Assembly (NCBI GenBank): GCA_902362925.1
Contig: CABIYL010000004.1
Origin: Pseudoflavonifractor sp902362925
Lineage (GTDB): Bacteria > Bacillota > Clostridia > Oscillospirales > Oscillospiraceae
Length of the DNA: 64,000 nucleotides
Direction: 5' to 3' (one strand)
Shown here one piece after another: positions 17,578 to 26,671 of this stretch. Under the pieces are notes generated by a model. The model had not been told where the DNA came from and ran no database searches. It worked only from the letters and a program-made list of their open reading frames with translations. Position numbers and translations under genes: made by a program. How positions within the stretch are numbered: the stretch's first letter is position 1; each line of letters opens with the position of its first letter.

Positions 17578-17811
17578 ATGGAAACCACAAAGGGACACTA
17601 TATTTTCGGAACGGTGAAGGTTGGGGAGCGTGGGCAGATCATTATCCCCAAGGAGGCTCGACAGGTCTTTGATATTAAAGCCGGAGACACTTTGATTGTG
17701 TTGGGCGACGAGAAATGGGGCATTGCCGTCACAAAGGCAGATGTGCTGGAGAAGCACGCTTATGATGTATTCAAAAAAATCTCGGAGGGACAGACGGATG
17801 CAGACCAGTAA
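17578..17811 (+). CDS. AbrB/SpoVT-family regulator
   Basis: This 77-residue protein has a SpoVT-AbrB domain (KVGERGQIIIPKEARQVFDI, about 13-32, then GDTLIVLGDE). A GGGAGG site precedes the ATG. The gene overlaps the next one by 14 bases and so is co-translated. The promoter's inverted repeat suggests it represses its own operon. Such stand-alone AbrB proteins often head small operons that respond to stress or host peptides. Confidence 0.85.
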   Translation: METTKGHYIFGTVKVGERGQIIIPKEARQVFDIKAGDTLIVLGDEKWGIAVTKADVLEKHAYDVFKKISEGQTDADQ

Positions 17812-18406
17812 CACAGCTCTTTTCTTTTTGGAAGACGATTGCATCCGTGCCTTTGGTCAGGAAACAGGCTGTACCTTACTTCAACAGGCGGAGGAACTTT
17901 ACCAGGATTTGTGCCAGCACGGGAATGACCGGGGCAATCATGTGATCGAGGAGCATCTTCAGAGCAGGCTGTTTCCTTTGATGTCATATTACAAAGCGCT
18001 TTTGAAACATGGTATTCAAGAAGATCAGGCATTGTTGTTGGTACGAGAAACAGCACACAAAGCTGCCATAGATAAAAAAGCCGAAATGCAAAAATTAGGT
18101 TCGCTTCCTTTTGCTTATCTCATTTTCCGGATGGGCGTCAAACGACACATGAAAAACCACTTTCCTCCAGAGGGATGGCAACCAGAGTGGGTGAGCTGTG
18201 ACTGCCAAGAGATCCATTTCAATTTGCACCGCTGCCTCTACTGGGATGTTACGAAACAATTCGGGTGCCCGGAGCTGTGCTGTGTATTCTGCGAAAGTGA
18301 TGACATCTCCTTCTCCGGACTGGCTCCCAAAATAAACTTCCTGCGCAACGGAACGCTGGGCAGCGGAGCGGACTGCTGTGACTTCCATTTCATCAAGGCG
18401 CAATGA
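17798..18406 (+). CDS. L-2-amino-thiazoline-4-carboxylic acid hydrolase family protein
   Basis: This 202-residue protein has conserved features of the ATC-hydrolase family: the C-terminal CPELCCVFCESDD block and a following GSGADCCDFHF motif. The founding enzyme opens a thiazoline ring to give S- or N-carbamoyl-cysteine, but most gut Clostridia members are uncharacterised. The gene is coupled to the AbrB gene by overlap, and the DUF998 gene follows 19 bases later. The cysteine-rich C-terminus might bind metal. Confidence 0.72.
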   Translation: MQTSNTALFFLEDDCIRAFGQETGCTLLQQAEELYQDLCQHGNDRGNHVIEEHLQSRLFPLMSYYKALLKHGIQEDQALLLVRETAHKAAIDKKAEMQKLGSLPFAYLIFRMGVKRHMKNHFPPEGWQPEWVSCDCQEIHFNLHRCLYWDVTKQFGCPELCCVFCESDDISFSGLAPKINFLRNGTLGSGADCCDFHFIKAQ

Positions 18407-18425
18407 GGAATTAGGAAAACTGCCT

Positions 18426-19046
18426 ATGAAACATACCTTTTACTCCCTTCTGCCCCTGTTTTTACTGCTGGATCTGGTTATTCCTTTTCTGCTGGCGCCC
18501 ACCTATCCGGGCTACCGCCACACCCGGCAAGTCATGAGTGTGCTGGGAAACCGAAGCGCCCCCTTCCACACGGTCTATACTCTATGGCTGCTCTTCCTGG
18601 GGACAGCCATTCTGCTGACCTGCGCCCAGCTGTGCCCCCTCCTTTGGGGCCGGTCCGGCGGTCTCAGTCTGGCTCTGGCGGCAATCTTGATCATCTACGC
18701 TCTGGGCGGCTGCATTTTGTCAGGATTGTTTCCTGTGTCAGAAACCAAGGCGATGGAGACTTTGTCCGCAAAGATTCACGGTTTCGGGTCGGTGTTGGGT
18801 TTTCTGGCGCTGACCTTCGCTCCGCTGGTCGTTGCACTGTTTTATTTCAAGGGCAGGCAGACCAGCCTTGCTCTGTGTGCGCTGACGTGCTTTATCCTGG
18901 CGTTGGTTTTCTTTGTGCTGTTCGTTATGGCAGACAAGCCCCGGTTTGCCCACACCGTGATCGCATGGGAGGGGCTGTGGCAGCGGCTGACCCTGCTGTT
19001 TATGTATCTTCCTCTGGCACTGCTCTGTGCCAGAGGTGCACAATAA
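18426..19046 (+). CDS. DUF998-family membrane protein
   Basis: This 206-residue protein has six predicted membrane helices, with the DUF998-like YPGYRHTRQVMSVLG segment after helix 1. The substrate or role is unknown. It is the third gene of the AbrB operon. Stress-type membrane proteins under AbrB control are common, but a specific function cannot be given. Confidence 0.75.
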   Translation: MKHTFYSLLPLFLLLDLVIPFLLAPTYPGYRHTRQVMSVLGNRSAPFHTVYTLWLLFLGTAILLTCAQLCPLLWGRSGGLSLALAAILIIYALGGCILSGLFPVSETKAMETLSAKIHGFGSVLGFLALTFAPLVVALFYFKGRQTSLALCALTCFILALVFFVLFVMADKPRFAHTVIAWEGLWQRLTLLFMYLPLALLCARGAQ

Positions 19047-19062
19047 GAAAGGAGTGGTTCCG

Positions 19063-19530
19063 ATGCCGCAGATGAACAAAGGCGGAAAGTTTGTTTTTGG
19101 GAAATCCAACATTCAAGAATCCGGCAAAGTTCAGTTTCCCATCCAGACTATGGCGGAATACCAGATCACCGCCGAAGGCAAGGTCTATCTCTTTACCGGA
19201 AGCAAGGTGACCGGTGGATTCTGCGTGACCAGAAAAGGGCTGCTCCTGCCATCCAAGCTGGGCCATATTCTGGCCGCTCTGCCCGAGCTGCGGGACTATA
19301 CCGCCGAAGAAGGTGCATTTCTTCCTTATAAGGGCCGCTCCTACTGCTGGCTCTCTGTGACAGCAGACGGGCTGATCCGTCTGACGAAGCCAATGATGGA
19401 TTTTCTTCGCATTACCCCAGGGATGCGGCTCTTATCCATCCGCAGCAGCGACATTGCCTTCACCATGGGCGCCAGAGGGCCGCTTCTGGAAAAGGCGGAT
19501 CGCTATAATGGCGTGATTCCAGAATTCTGA
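19063..19530 (+). CDS. AbrB-like domain protein
   Basis: This 155-residue protein starts at an ATG preceded by AAAGGAG. Two segments (about 8-55 and 93-140) look like degenerate AbrB-type swapped-hairpin motifs, for example GKVQFPIQTMAEYQI and DGLIRLTKPMMDFLRITPG. It is the last gene of the operon headed by another AbrB protein. A DNA-binding or antagonist role is inference. Confidence 0.55.
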   Translation: MPQMNKGGKFVFGKSNIQESGKVQFPIQTMAEYQITAEGKVYLFTGSKVTGGFCVTRKGLLLPSKLGHILAALPELRDYTAEEGAFLPYKGRSYCWLSVTADGLIRLTKPMMDFLRITPGMRLLSIRSSDIAFTMGARGPLLEKADRYNGVIPEF

Positions 19531-19541
19531 ATTATGACAAA

Positions 19542-19580
19542 AAGCGGTCGTTGACAAGGATATTCTGTCAGCGGCCGCTT
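19542..19580 (+). terminator. terminator of AbrB operon
   Basis: A 13-bp stem (19542-19554 with 19568-19580). A second inverted repeat (19612-19620 with 19642-19650) may end the opposing ABC operon. Confidence 0.65.
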
Positions 19581-19705
19581 CTCTGTCTGCAGCCATGAAC
19601 ATTCTGGCAAGGAAATCAACTGGGTAGCAATTTGCACTCCGGTTGATTTCTTTATTGGGATAGAAGGAGAAAGAATCGTTGGCAGTGCCGGGGAAGCATC
19701 TCCAC

Positions 19706-21415
19706 TTAATTGGACAGTCTTTGCTCAGCTGCCCACATAGCGGCATATTTTCCGCCTCTGGCCAGGAGCTCGTCATGAGTGCCGGACTCTGCAATGTTCC
19801 CGTCTGCTACCACCAGAATCTGATCCGCATTTCGGACGATAGACAGGGTATGTGCAATCATGATTACTGTCTTCCGCTCTGACAAAAGCCCCAGGATTGC
19901 CCGCTTGACCGCCAGCTCGTTTTCAATGTCCAGTGAGGCAGTTGCCTCATCCAGCAGCAAGATGGGGCTGTTTTTCAAAATAGCCCGGGCAATGGACAGA
20001 CGCTGACGCTCCCCGCCGGAGAGAAAGTTTCCGTTTTCCCCAATAGGGGTGTCATAGCCATGCTCCAGCTTCTGTATAAAGCCGTCACATCCAGCCGCAC
20101 GGCAGGCGGCCTCCACCTCACGGTCTGTGGCCGAGGGGCGGGCATGGCGGATATTCTCCCGAACTGTATCGTCAAAGAGGAACACCTGCTGATCCACCAT
20201 GGAGATCTGCTCCAGCGCCCGTTCTGCCGCAACGGTCTCAATGGACTGCCCTCCGATGGAGATCTCGCCGCTCTGCGGTTCGTAGTATTTGGCGATCAGA
20301 TTGAGAATGGTGGATTTGCCGGAACCGGAGTCTCCTACAATGGCGGTGAGCTTTCCTGCCGGTGCCGTAAAGGACAGCTCCTTCAGCACCGGCTCTCCCG
20401 GCACATAGGAGAAGGAGACCGAGCGGAAGGTGATGTTCTGCTCAGCAGGATGGAAGGGCGCCGTGGAACCTCTCTCCTCCGGTTCCGCCATCACCTGGAG
20501 GATATTGTTCTTGGAGACCATCAGGTGCTTCCATTCAAAGAGATCGATGGAAATGGCAGTGGTAAGCTTGGTCAGCAGAATGGGCAGCATGGAGACCATG
20601 AGATAATCCACATTGCTCAGCGTACCGGCTGCCCAGGGACCGGCTGCCAACGCCATGATGGCCGGCACACTGCACCAGCTGAGAATGTTATACCCGAAGC
20701 CAATAGGGATGCCCTTTGCCTCGTACAGATAACACACCCGACTGAACCTCCGCATCGCCTCGGTAGTGGCCTGATTCTGGACGCCACCCATATGATAGGC
20801 ACGGAAGGTCTGGATGCCGTCGATGTACTCCACGATGCTGCTGACCGTCTCGGCACTGACCTCATGCTTGGCCACGCCGTATTTGGCAACAACACGGAAG
20901 GACAGCCACAGATTGGGGATCAGCCCCGCTACCACCAAGAAAAGAATCAGCCCCGCCGGCAGATACACCTTGCATACAAAGCCTACCAGCATGGCGGCCA
21001 GCACAGCGTTTTTGGTGATGTTGCCGCTGGAGTGGGTCAGGATCTTCTCGTAGCTGCCCACATCGCTGGTCATGGTATTCACATACTCTCCCACCTGTCC
21101 CTGGGTGAAGCGGGAAAGAGGGATCTGTTTGAGTTTGTCACCCAGCCGAAGCCGCAGTCCTTTGGAAACAGCAGCTCCGCCCAGCTGAACCTGCGTGTAA
21201 CCGGCGGCGTAAATGACCAGTCGAATCAGGAAGATGCCCGCAAGAAACGCAGTCAGCAGCCCGAGCCGCTGTGCGCTCAGGCTGCCCTCAGACAGCCCGG
21301 ACAGAACCATATAAATGGACAAGTAGCTGCACCCGGACAGCAGCCCTTCCACTACCGTGAGGATCACACCGGAATAGAAGGCCCGATTTTTACAGAACAC
21401 ATTTGCCTCACGCAT
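19706..21415 (-). CDS. ABC exporter-fold transporter, pair 1 subunit B
   Basis: This 569-residue fused membrane-ATPase protein has about six helices in 15-300. Walker A is GDSGSGKST, the signature LSGGERQR, Walker B ILLLDEA and the H-loop IAHTLS, all intact. The ATG at 21415 overlaps the stop of the upstream partner by 8 bases. With that partner it should form a heterodimer. By likeness to YbtPQ/IrtAB and its DtxR-type operator it is a candidate ferric-chelate importer, although export cannot be excluded from sequence. Confidence 0.85.
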   Translation of the reverse strand: MREANVFCKNRAFYSGVILTVVEGLLSGCSYLSIYMVLSGLSEGSLSAQRLGLLTAFLAGIFLIRLVIYAAGYTQVQLGGAAVSKGLRLRLGDKLKQIPLSRFTQGQVGEYVNTMTSDVGSYEKILTHSSGNITKNAVLAAMLVGFVCKVYLPAGLILFLVVAGLIPNLWLSFRVVAKYGVAKHEVSAETVSSIVEYIDGIQTFRAYHMGGVQNQATTEAMRRFSRVCYLYEAKGIPIGFGYNILSWCSVPAIMALAAGPWAAGTLSNVDYLMVSMLPILLTKLTTAISIDLFEWKHLMVSKNNILQVMAEPEERGSTAPFHPAEQNITFRSVSFSYVPGEPVLKELSFTAPAGKLTAIVGDSGSGKSTILNLIAKYYEPQSGEISIGGQSIETVAAERALEQISMVDQQVFLFDDTVRENIRHARPSATDREVEAACRAAGCDGFIQKLEHGYDTPIGENGNFLSGGERQRLSIARAILKNSPILLLDEATASLDIENELAVKRAILGLLSERKTVIMIAHTLSIVRNADQILVVADGNIAESGTHDELLARGGKYAAMWAAEQRLSN

Positions 21416-23171
21416 GCTGCACACCCCCTTCCACGGAATAGGCAATGGCACGGGCAGCCCGGTAATCCGCCCAAGCCCTGCGGTAGTATTCATTTTTCTC
21501 CAGCACCTCTTCATGGGTACCACAGCAGGTAATGGTGTTGTTCTCCACTACTGCCACCTTGTCGCACAGCTTGATGGCGCCCAGCCGGTGGGCCACGATC
21601 ACAACTGTCTTGCCCCGGCACAGGTTTTCAATGGCCCGGTCGATCTCCACCTGGTTTTCCGGATCAGCCGCTGAGGTGGCTTCATCCAGGATCAGAATGG
21701 GGGCGTTTTTCAAAATAGCTCGGGCGATGGCAATCCGCTGCCGCTCCCCACCGGAGAAACGGGAGCCGAAAGTACCCACCTTGGTTTCATAGCCCTGGGG
21801 CAGCGATTGGATGAAATCATCGATCTGCGCCAGTCTGGCAGCCTCGCGCACCTGCTCCAGTGTTGCTCCCGAGTTCATGCGGATGTTTTCCAGCACGCTG
21901 CCCCGGGTCAGAAAGGTCTTTTGGAACACCAGGGAGATATGGTCCAGCAGGTCCTCGTAGTCCAGCTCCCGCACATCTCTGCCGCCGATGCGGACCGTTC
22001 CCCGGGTCGCATCGTAAGAGCGGGCCATCAGCTGGATCACGGTGCTTTTGCCTGCACCGGACACTCCCACCAGCGCAACCTTTTCCCCCGGCGCCACAGT
22101 GAGGGAGCAATCCCTGAGCACATCGGTCTTTCCATCGTAGGAAAAGGAGACATGATCCAAAGTAATGCCACAGGTCTCCGGAAAGGCCGCACCGCCGGAA
22201 AAGGTGGGCAGTTCCAGGATCTCCTCCACCTTTTTCACGCCGGAAAGCGCCTGGGCAAAGGTGGTGGCCAGTTTTTGCAGGGGCAGGATCTCGGTGAGAT
22301 ACATCCCACCCACATAGGCAAAAAGCAGAAATACGCTGCCGGTAACGCTTCCCCGGAGGAAAAGCAGGCCGCCTACTGGAACCATCAGCACCATTCCGCA
22401 CTCCACCAACAGCAGAAAGGCGGCATAGGGCGGAGCCGTCTTGTGTGTGACCAGGTTCCAGATCCGGTTCTCCTCCTCAATGGCATGGGAAAACTTCTGG
22501 AAGGAGCGGCTGCCCATGTTATACGCTTTGATCAGCCGCATACCGGAGATGTACTCGATCATCACGGAATTAAAGCCTACCAGGGAGCGGTTGACATCGG
22601 ACAAGACCCCCTTCATTCTTCGGAAGATGACCGCCATCACAATGCCGGCCAGGGGCAGCGGGATCAGGGAGACCAGGGCCAGAGGGGCATTGACGGAGAG
22701 CAGATACAGGAAAATCACAACCGGTCCTGTGAGATAGGCCACAAATTCCGGCAGGTTGTGAGCCAGAAACAGTTCCAACTTCTCGATGTCCTCATTGAGA
22801 ACGGTCTTGACCGCGCCGGTGCTCCGCTCGTCCAAGGCTCCAAGAGACACTTTGGCAAGATGCTCCGTTACCATGCACCGCACTCGAAACAGCGCCCCAT
22901 AGGCTCCCTTGTGAGACAGCACACCCGAAGTACCCAGCAGCACCAGCCTCCCCACGGTGCCCGCCGTGACCAGCAAAGCACAGTCGGCGATAACTGCTTT
23001 GGTACAGGCGCCGGAGAGTACAGCATCCATCAGCCGGTAAATGCCGATATACGATGTGATGACCAGAATACCGCTGCCAAAGGCACACAAAACGGACAGG
23101 ATCAGCCATTTCCGTTCCGGCCCGGCCCACTGCAGCAGCCGCATCACCGGTGATGGCCGTTTTTCTTTCAT
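21408..23171 (-). CDS. ABC exporter-fold transporter, pair 1 subunit A
   Basis: This 587-residue protein has its membrane domain at about 20-300, Walker A GVSGAGKST, signature FSGGERQR, Walker B ILILDEATSAADPE and H-loop VAHRLG. A strong GGAGG site precedes the ATG. It is the first gene of a two-gene operon, with subunit B overlapping its end. The GTTAG-N6-CTAAC operator lies 54 bases upstream, and a divergent AraC gene lies beyond it. Iron-controlled import of a siderophore-like compound is the leading hypothesis. Confidence 0.85.
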   Translation of the reverse strand: MKEKRPSPVMRLLQWAGPERKWLILSVLCAFGSGILVITSYIGIYRLMDAVLSGACTKAVIADCALLVTAGTVGRLVLLGTSGVLSHKGAYGALFRVRCMVTEHLAKVSLGALDERSTGAVKTVLNEDIEKLELFLAHNLPEFVAYLTGPVVIFLYLLSVNAPLALVSLIPLPLAGIVMAVIFRRMKGVLSDVNRSLVGFNSVMIEYISGMRLIKAYNMGSRSFQKFSHAIEEENRIWNLVTHKTAPPYAAFLLLVECGMVLMVPVGGLLFLRGSVTGSVFLLFAYVGGMYLTEILPLQKLATTFAQALSGVKKVEEILELPTFSGGAAFPETCGITLDHVSFSYDGKTDVLRDCSLTVAPGEKVALVGVSGAGKSTVIQLMARSYDATRGTVRIGGRDVRELDYEDLLDHISLVFQKTFLTRGSVLENIRMNSGATLEQVREAARLAQIDDFIQSLPQGYETKVGTFGSRFSGGERQRIAIARAILKNAPILILDEATSAADPENQVEIDRAIENLCRGKTVVIVAHRLGAIKLCDKVAVVENNTITCCGTHEEVLEKNEYYRRAWADYRAARAIAYSVEGGVQHA

Positions 23172-23224
23172 CGTCTGTTCCTCCTTCCCCCGGCTTGACG
23201 AGAGCGCCGGGAAGTGATATTTTA

Positions 23225-23240
23225 GTTAGCAGATACTAAC
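23225..23240. promoter_or_regulatory. DtxR-type operator 1
   Basis: GTTAG-cagata-CTAAC, flanked by TTTA and CAAC, between the ABC pair 1 operon (minus strand) and the AraC gene (plus strand). Confidence 0.75.
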
Positions 23241-23340
23241 CAACATCCATCCTACCGGCAAAACAGCGGTATCACAAGGCTTTGGGCGCGGTTCCGGCTG
23301 ATTGGGGTGGAGATGTGGCTGATCGAGGTGGTGACAGGTT

Positions 23341-24348
23341 ATGGCGGCAAATAAAGACTTGGAGCAGCAATATGGCCGGGCTATGGAGGAACACGGGTTT
23401 CTTCCAGATCCGGAGAACCGGCGTTACGGCTCCATGGGGCTGTGCTGGCGGCACACCTCCCAGCAGGGCGGCGGTTTTTTCTGGACCTACGGGCAGCAGG
23501 ATCTCTATACCATCAAGATCCATGATTTCTTTTTCCATGAGGATCAGCTGCTGGAGTTCCATTGGCCGGAGAGTCTCAGTGTCACCTGGTATGAATCCAT
23601 TTCCGGGGAGGAGTTCTCCCCCTGTCGCCGTCTTGTTCCAGGCTGTGTCAAAAGTTTTATCGGAGGTCGGGAACCATACCGGGCGCTCATCCACAGGCAG
23701 ATTCCCATCGTTTCCATTGGCGTGGAGATCACCCCGGCTTACTACCGGGATTATCTGCGCCGCCAGTTTCCCCAAGAGTATCAAAGCCTGCTGGAGTCTT
23801 TTCAAACGCTGGATCAGACAGAACACTTCCCAGAAATGGTGCAGCTCTTGAAACAGGTGCGCGACTACCGGGGGGAGGGGCTTCCCGCCCGTTTGTTTTA
23901 TGATGGGAAGGTGGCGGAGGCGGTGGCGCTGGTGGCAGAGCGGCACCTGAAGCGCAAGAACCGCCGTTCTGTCAGTGCGGAGGATATGGTACGGCTGGCC
24001 GATGTGGCAGCCTTCATCACGGCCCACTGTGCGGATGAGCTGCCGCTGGAACGGCTCAGCCGCATTGGCTGCATGAGCATTTCCAAGCTGAAGGATGCCT
24101 TCCATGTCCGGTATGGCTGCACGATTACCCAGTACATTCAGGGGCAGCGCACGGAGCAGGCTGGGCGGCTGCTGCGGGAAACCGACCTGCCGGTGAGCCA
24201 GGTGGCGGCCATTGTTGGGTATCAGAATCCCAGCCGTTTCGCGGAGATCTTCCGGCGAAACACCGGACGCTCCCCTGCGGAATACCGCAGAGCATGCTGG
24301 AGTTCCTTCACGGAGGTAAACGATATGGAAAGGAAAGATTCTTTATGA
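23341..24348 (+). CDS. AraC-family regulator of ABC pair 1
   Basis: This 335-residue protein has its sensor domain at about 1-215 and AraC DNA-binding domain at about 225-325 (ERLSRIGCMSISKLKDAF, then VSQVAAIVGYQNPSRFAEIF, ending SPAEYRR). It is a clear paralogue of the regulator at 28191-29156, sharing SITPAYY-like and FDIKIH-like blocks across the sensor half. It is divergent from ABC pair 1 and overlaps the hydrolase gene by 4 bases. YbtA-type regulators bind the siderophore and activate its importer; the same is likely here. Confidence 0.87.
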   Translation: MAANKDLEQQYGRAMEEHGFLPDPENRRYGSMGLCWRHTSQQGGGFFWTYGQQDLYTIKIHDFFFHEDQLLEFHWPESLSVTWYESISGEEFSPCRRLVPGCVKSFIGGREPYRALIHRQIPIVSIGVEITPAYYRDYLRRQFPQEYQSLLESFQTLDQTEHFPEMVQLLKQVRDYRGEGLPARLFYDGKVAEAVALVAERHLKRKNRRSVSAEDMVRLADVAAFITAHCADELPLERLSRIGCMSISKLKDAFHVRYGCTITQYIQGQRTEQAGRLLRETDLPVSQVAAIVGYQNPSRFAEIFRRNTGRSPAEYRRACWSSFTEVNDMERKDSL

Positions 24349-25097
24349 AAATACAGTATTTTGGAGATCCATCTAATCCCAAAATCGTTGTTCTGCACCC
24401 CATGCTTCTGGACGGGAAAAGTATGCTGCCTCTGCTGGGCGAACTGCGGAACAGTCATTGTGTGATCGCGCCGGATCTGACAGGCCATGGAACAGATACT
24501 GGGATCTTTCAAAGCGCCCAACAAGAGGCAGAAACGCTGGCCGGCTGGCTGACAACGCAGGGATGGATTGATCTGAAGTTAGTGTTTGGTGCATCCATCG
24601 GTGCCGTGGTGGCGATGCAGTTGATTGCCATGCCCACATTCAAAGTTCACACCGCAGTCTTAGAGGGGTGCCCCCTCCATTCCAATGCTGCTTTTCTACG
24701 GATGATGGCGACCCGTATGTTTCTGTCAAAACATCGGAAAGCACAGCAACATCCCGGTTTGTCTGCACAGCGGATGACGAAAATCTATGGGGAGACGCTC
24801 GGCCTTATCATGGGGCACACCTTTGAACAAATTCGTCCGGAAACTTTGCAAGCCATCGCTGCCGCCTGTTCGGACTGCACCTTTCCCAACTATCCAAAGG
24901 AGTTGGAAGCTCACCTGTTTTTTGAGTATGGCAGTGAGGACATCAGCGCCAAGACCGCGCGCAGGGTTGTCTCAAAGCACTATCCGTCTGCTTCCTTTAC
25001 AATCCGGGAAGGCTATGTTCACTGCCAATATCCCGCCGTTCTGGGAGAGCAGTATTCCAAGGTATTGGAGGAATACCTCGCCAGGGAACTTCACTAA
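24345..25097 (+). CDS. alpha/beta hydrolase
   Basis: This 250-residue alpha/beta-hydrolase fold protein has the nucleophile elbow FGASIGAV (Ser at about 86), an oxyanion region after LHPMLLDG, and a probable catalytic His in GYVHCQYP (about 226). It is translationally coupled to the AraC gene (4-base overlap), so it belongs to the iron regulon module. A role in cleaving an imported ester-type chelate to release iron is an inference from context; a general esterase is equally possible. Confidence 0.75.
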   Translation: MKIQYFGDPSNPKIVVLHPMLLDGKSMLPLLGELRNSHCVIAPDLTGHGTDTGIFQSAQQEAETLAGWLTTQGWIDLKLVFGASIGAVVAMQLIAMPTFKVHTAVLEGCPLHSNAAFLRMMATRMFLSKHRKAQQHPGLSAQRMTKIYGETLGLIMGHTFEQIRPETLQAIAAACSDCTFPNYPKELEAHLFFEYGSEDISAKTARRVVSKHYPSASFTIREGYVHCQYPAVLGEQYSKVLEEYLARELH

Positions 25098-25110
25098 TAG
25101 AACCCAAGAG

Positions 25111-25145
25111 GCCGCATGGGGAACATTCCACCATGCGGCTTTTTC
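25111..25145 (+). terminator. terminator after hydrolase gene
   Basis: GCCGCATGG (25111-25119) pairs with CCATGCGGC (25131-25139), followed by TTTTT. It separates the convergent hydrolase and ECF units. Confidence 0.85.
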
Positions 25146-25150
25146 AATCG

Positions 25151-26671
25151 TCAGCAATCGACAGAACAGAATCGGCTTTTCCGGTGTTCTGTCCGTCCCG
25201 GCCTGCTTTCTGAAATGGAGAACAATTCTCTCAATGTAGGGAGAGCTTCCATGGTAACAGGCACATCGTCGGGCATTTCTCCTTCATCAAAGTGGAGGAT
25301 GCGGGAACAGGTACGACTGACAAATTCAAAATCATGTGTGACAATAAAGATGACTTTTCCCATATCAGACAGCCGCCGGATCAGACCCGCAACCTGTGTC
25401 ATGCTATCAAAATCCAGCCCGCTGGTCGGTTCGTCAAACACCAGCAGGTCTTTCCCACAAATCATGCTGACCGCTACCGCCACCCGCTGCTTTTGACCTC
25501 CGGACAGGGTATTGGGGTGGCGGTCTCTGAATGGGGCCAGGGCCAACTCTTCCAGTGTTGCGTCAACGAGCGTCTGTTTCGGATTGCGGATACCGAATGT
25601 ACATTCTGACTCCACACTATCCGCAAAAAGCTCGTAGTTCACATCCTGCATGACCATATAGGAATGCCGCAGGCGATCTTTGTGAGCCATGGACAGACCG
25701 TTCCAAAAGAATTGACCATCACAGGCCTTATGAAGCCCGCACAAAGCACGGGAAAAGGTCGTTTTTCCGGCCCCATTGTGGCCAACGACGCCAATTACCT
25801 CTCCCTTTACTGCTGTAAGGCTGATGTCGTGCAAAATGGTTCTCTTCTTATAGTGAAGGGCTACATTGTTAAGTTCCAAGATAGGATCTGAAACAGGCGC
25901 AAGGGAATGATTCCGCGGTGGGAGAACACGATGCAAATCAATCGCTCGAAGGCCCATTTGTTCTCGGGTATCCTCCGACAGCTGCCGAAATGCTTCCGGC
26001 GTAAAGACCTGTGTGATTTTCCCATGTTCCAAATACACAATCCGGTCCACCAGATCCATCAAATAGTACAACCTATGTTCTGCAATCAATATGGTTTTCC
26101 CCTGCGATTTGATCAGCCTGAGATGTTCTCCCAATTCTTGAATGGAACGCATATCCAAATTGGAGGACGGTTCATCCAAAAGATATATTTGAGGATTCAT
26201 CGCATAGACCGAAGCAAACGCTATCTTTTGCTTTTCTCCACCGGATAACTCGAAGATGTTGCGATTACGGAGGTTTTCAATGTGCAGTTCTGCCGATGTA
26301 CGATCCACGCGTTCTCTCAGCTGGCAAACTGGAAGTGCTTGATTCTCAATACCAAAAGCGATCTCGCTGTCTGTATCCACATTGAAAAACTGTGTCCTTG
26401 GGTTTTGAAACACCGATCCAACCTTTGCGGCAATCTGGTGCATGGGAAGATCACTGACTTCCTGACCATCCACCAGTACGCTGCCCGCCAGTTCTCCTGC
26501 GTAGAATTGCGGGATCAAACCGTTTACAAGCCTCGTGATGGTGGTCTTCCCGCAGCCGCTCCGGCCACAGAACAGCACACATTCTCCGTCCTCTATGGTC
26601 AGGTTGATGTCTTGCAGCCCGTCTCCTTTTTGTCCTTGATAAGTAAATGACACATGCTTTAACTCAATCAT
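25151..26671 (-). CDS. ECF transporter fused double ATPase (EcfA-EcfA'), module 1
   Basis: This 506-residue protein carries two complete ABC ATPase domains: GRSGCGKTT, LSGGEKQK and LLDEPSSNLD in the first, GHNGAGKTT, LSGGQKQR and LVFDEPTSGLD in the second. Fused double ATPases energise group II ECF importers. The ATG at 26671 overlaps the T-component stop. It works with the T and S proteins encoded upstream. The C-terminal extension after the second H-loop is about 50 residues longer than in module 2. Confidence 0.9.
   Translation of the reverse strand: MIELKHVSFTYQGQKGDGLQDINLTIEDGECVLFCGRSGCGKTTITRLVNGLIPQFYAGELAGSVLVDGQEVSDLPMHQIAAKVGSVFQNPRTQFFNVDTDSEIAFGIENQALPVCQLRERVDRTSAELHIENLRNRNIFELSGGEKQKIAFASVYAMNPQIYLLDEPSSNLDMRSIQELGEHLRLIKSQGKTILIAEHRLYYLMDLVDRIVYLEHGKITQVFTPEAFRQLSEDTREQMGLRAIDLHRVLPPRNHSLAPVSDPILELNNVALHYKKRTILHDISLTAVKGEVIGVVGHNGAGKTTFSRALCGLHKACDGQFFWNGLSMAHKDRLRHSYMVMQDVNYELFADSVESECTFGIRNPKQTLVDATLEELALAPFRDRHPNTLSGGQKQRVAVAVSMICGKDLLVFDEPTSGLDFDSMTQVAGLIRRLSDMGKVIFIVTHDFEFVSRTCSRILHFDEGEMPDDVPVTMEALPTLRELFSISESRPGRTEHRKSRFCSVDC

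Noticed and set aside
20060..21532. 490-residue plus-strand frame opposite ABC pair 1 subunit B (and similar long frames opposite the other ABC genes)
   Set aside because: Low-complexity His/Gln/Gly-rich translation typical of antisense ABC genes; the minus strand holds complete ATPase motifs.
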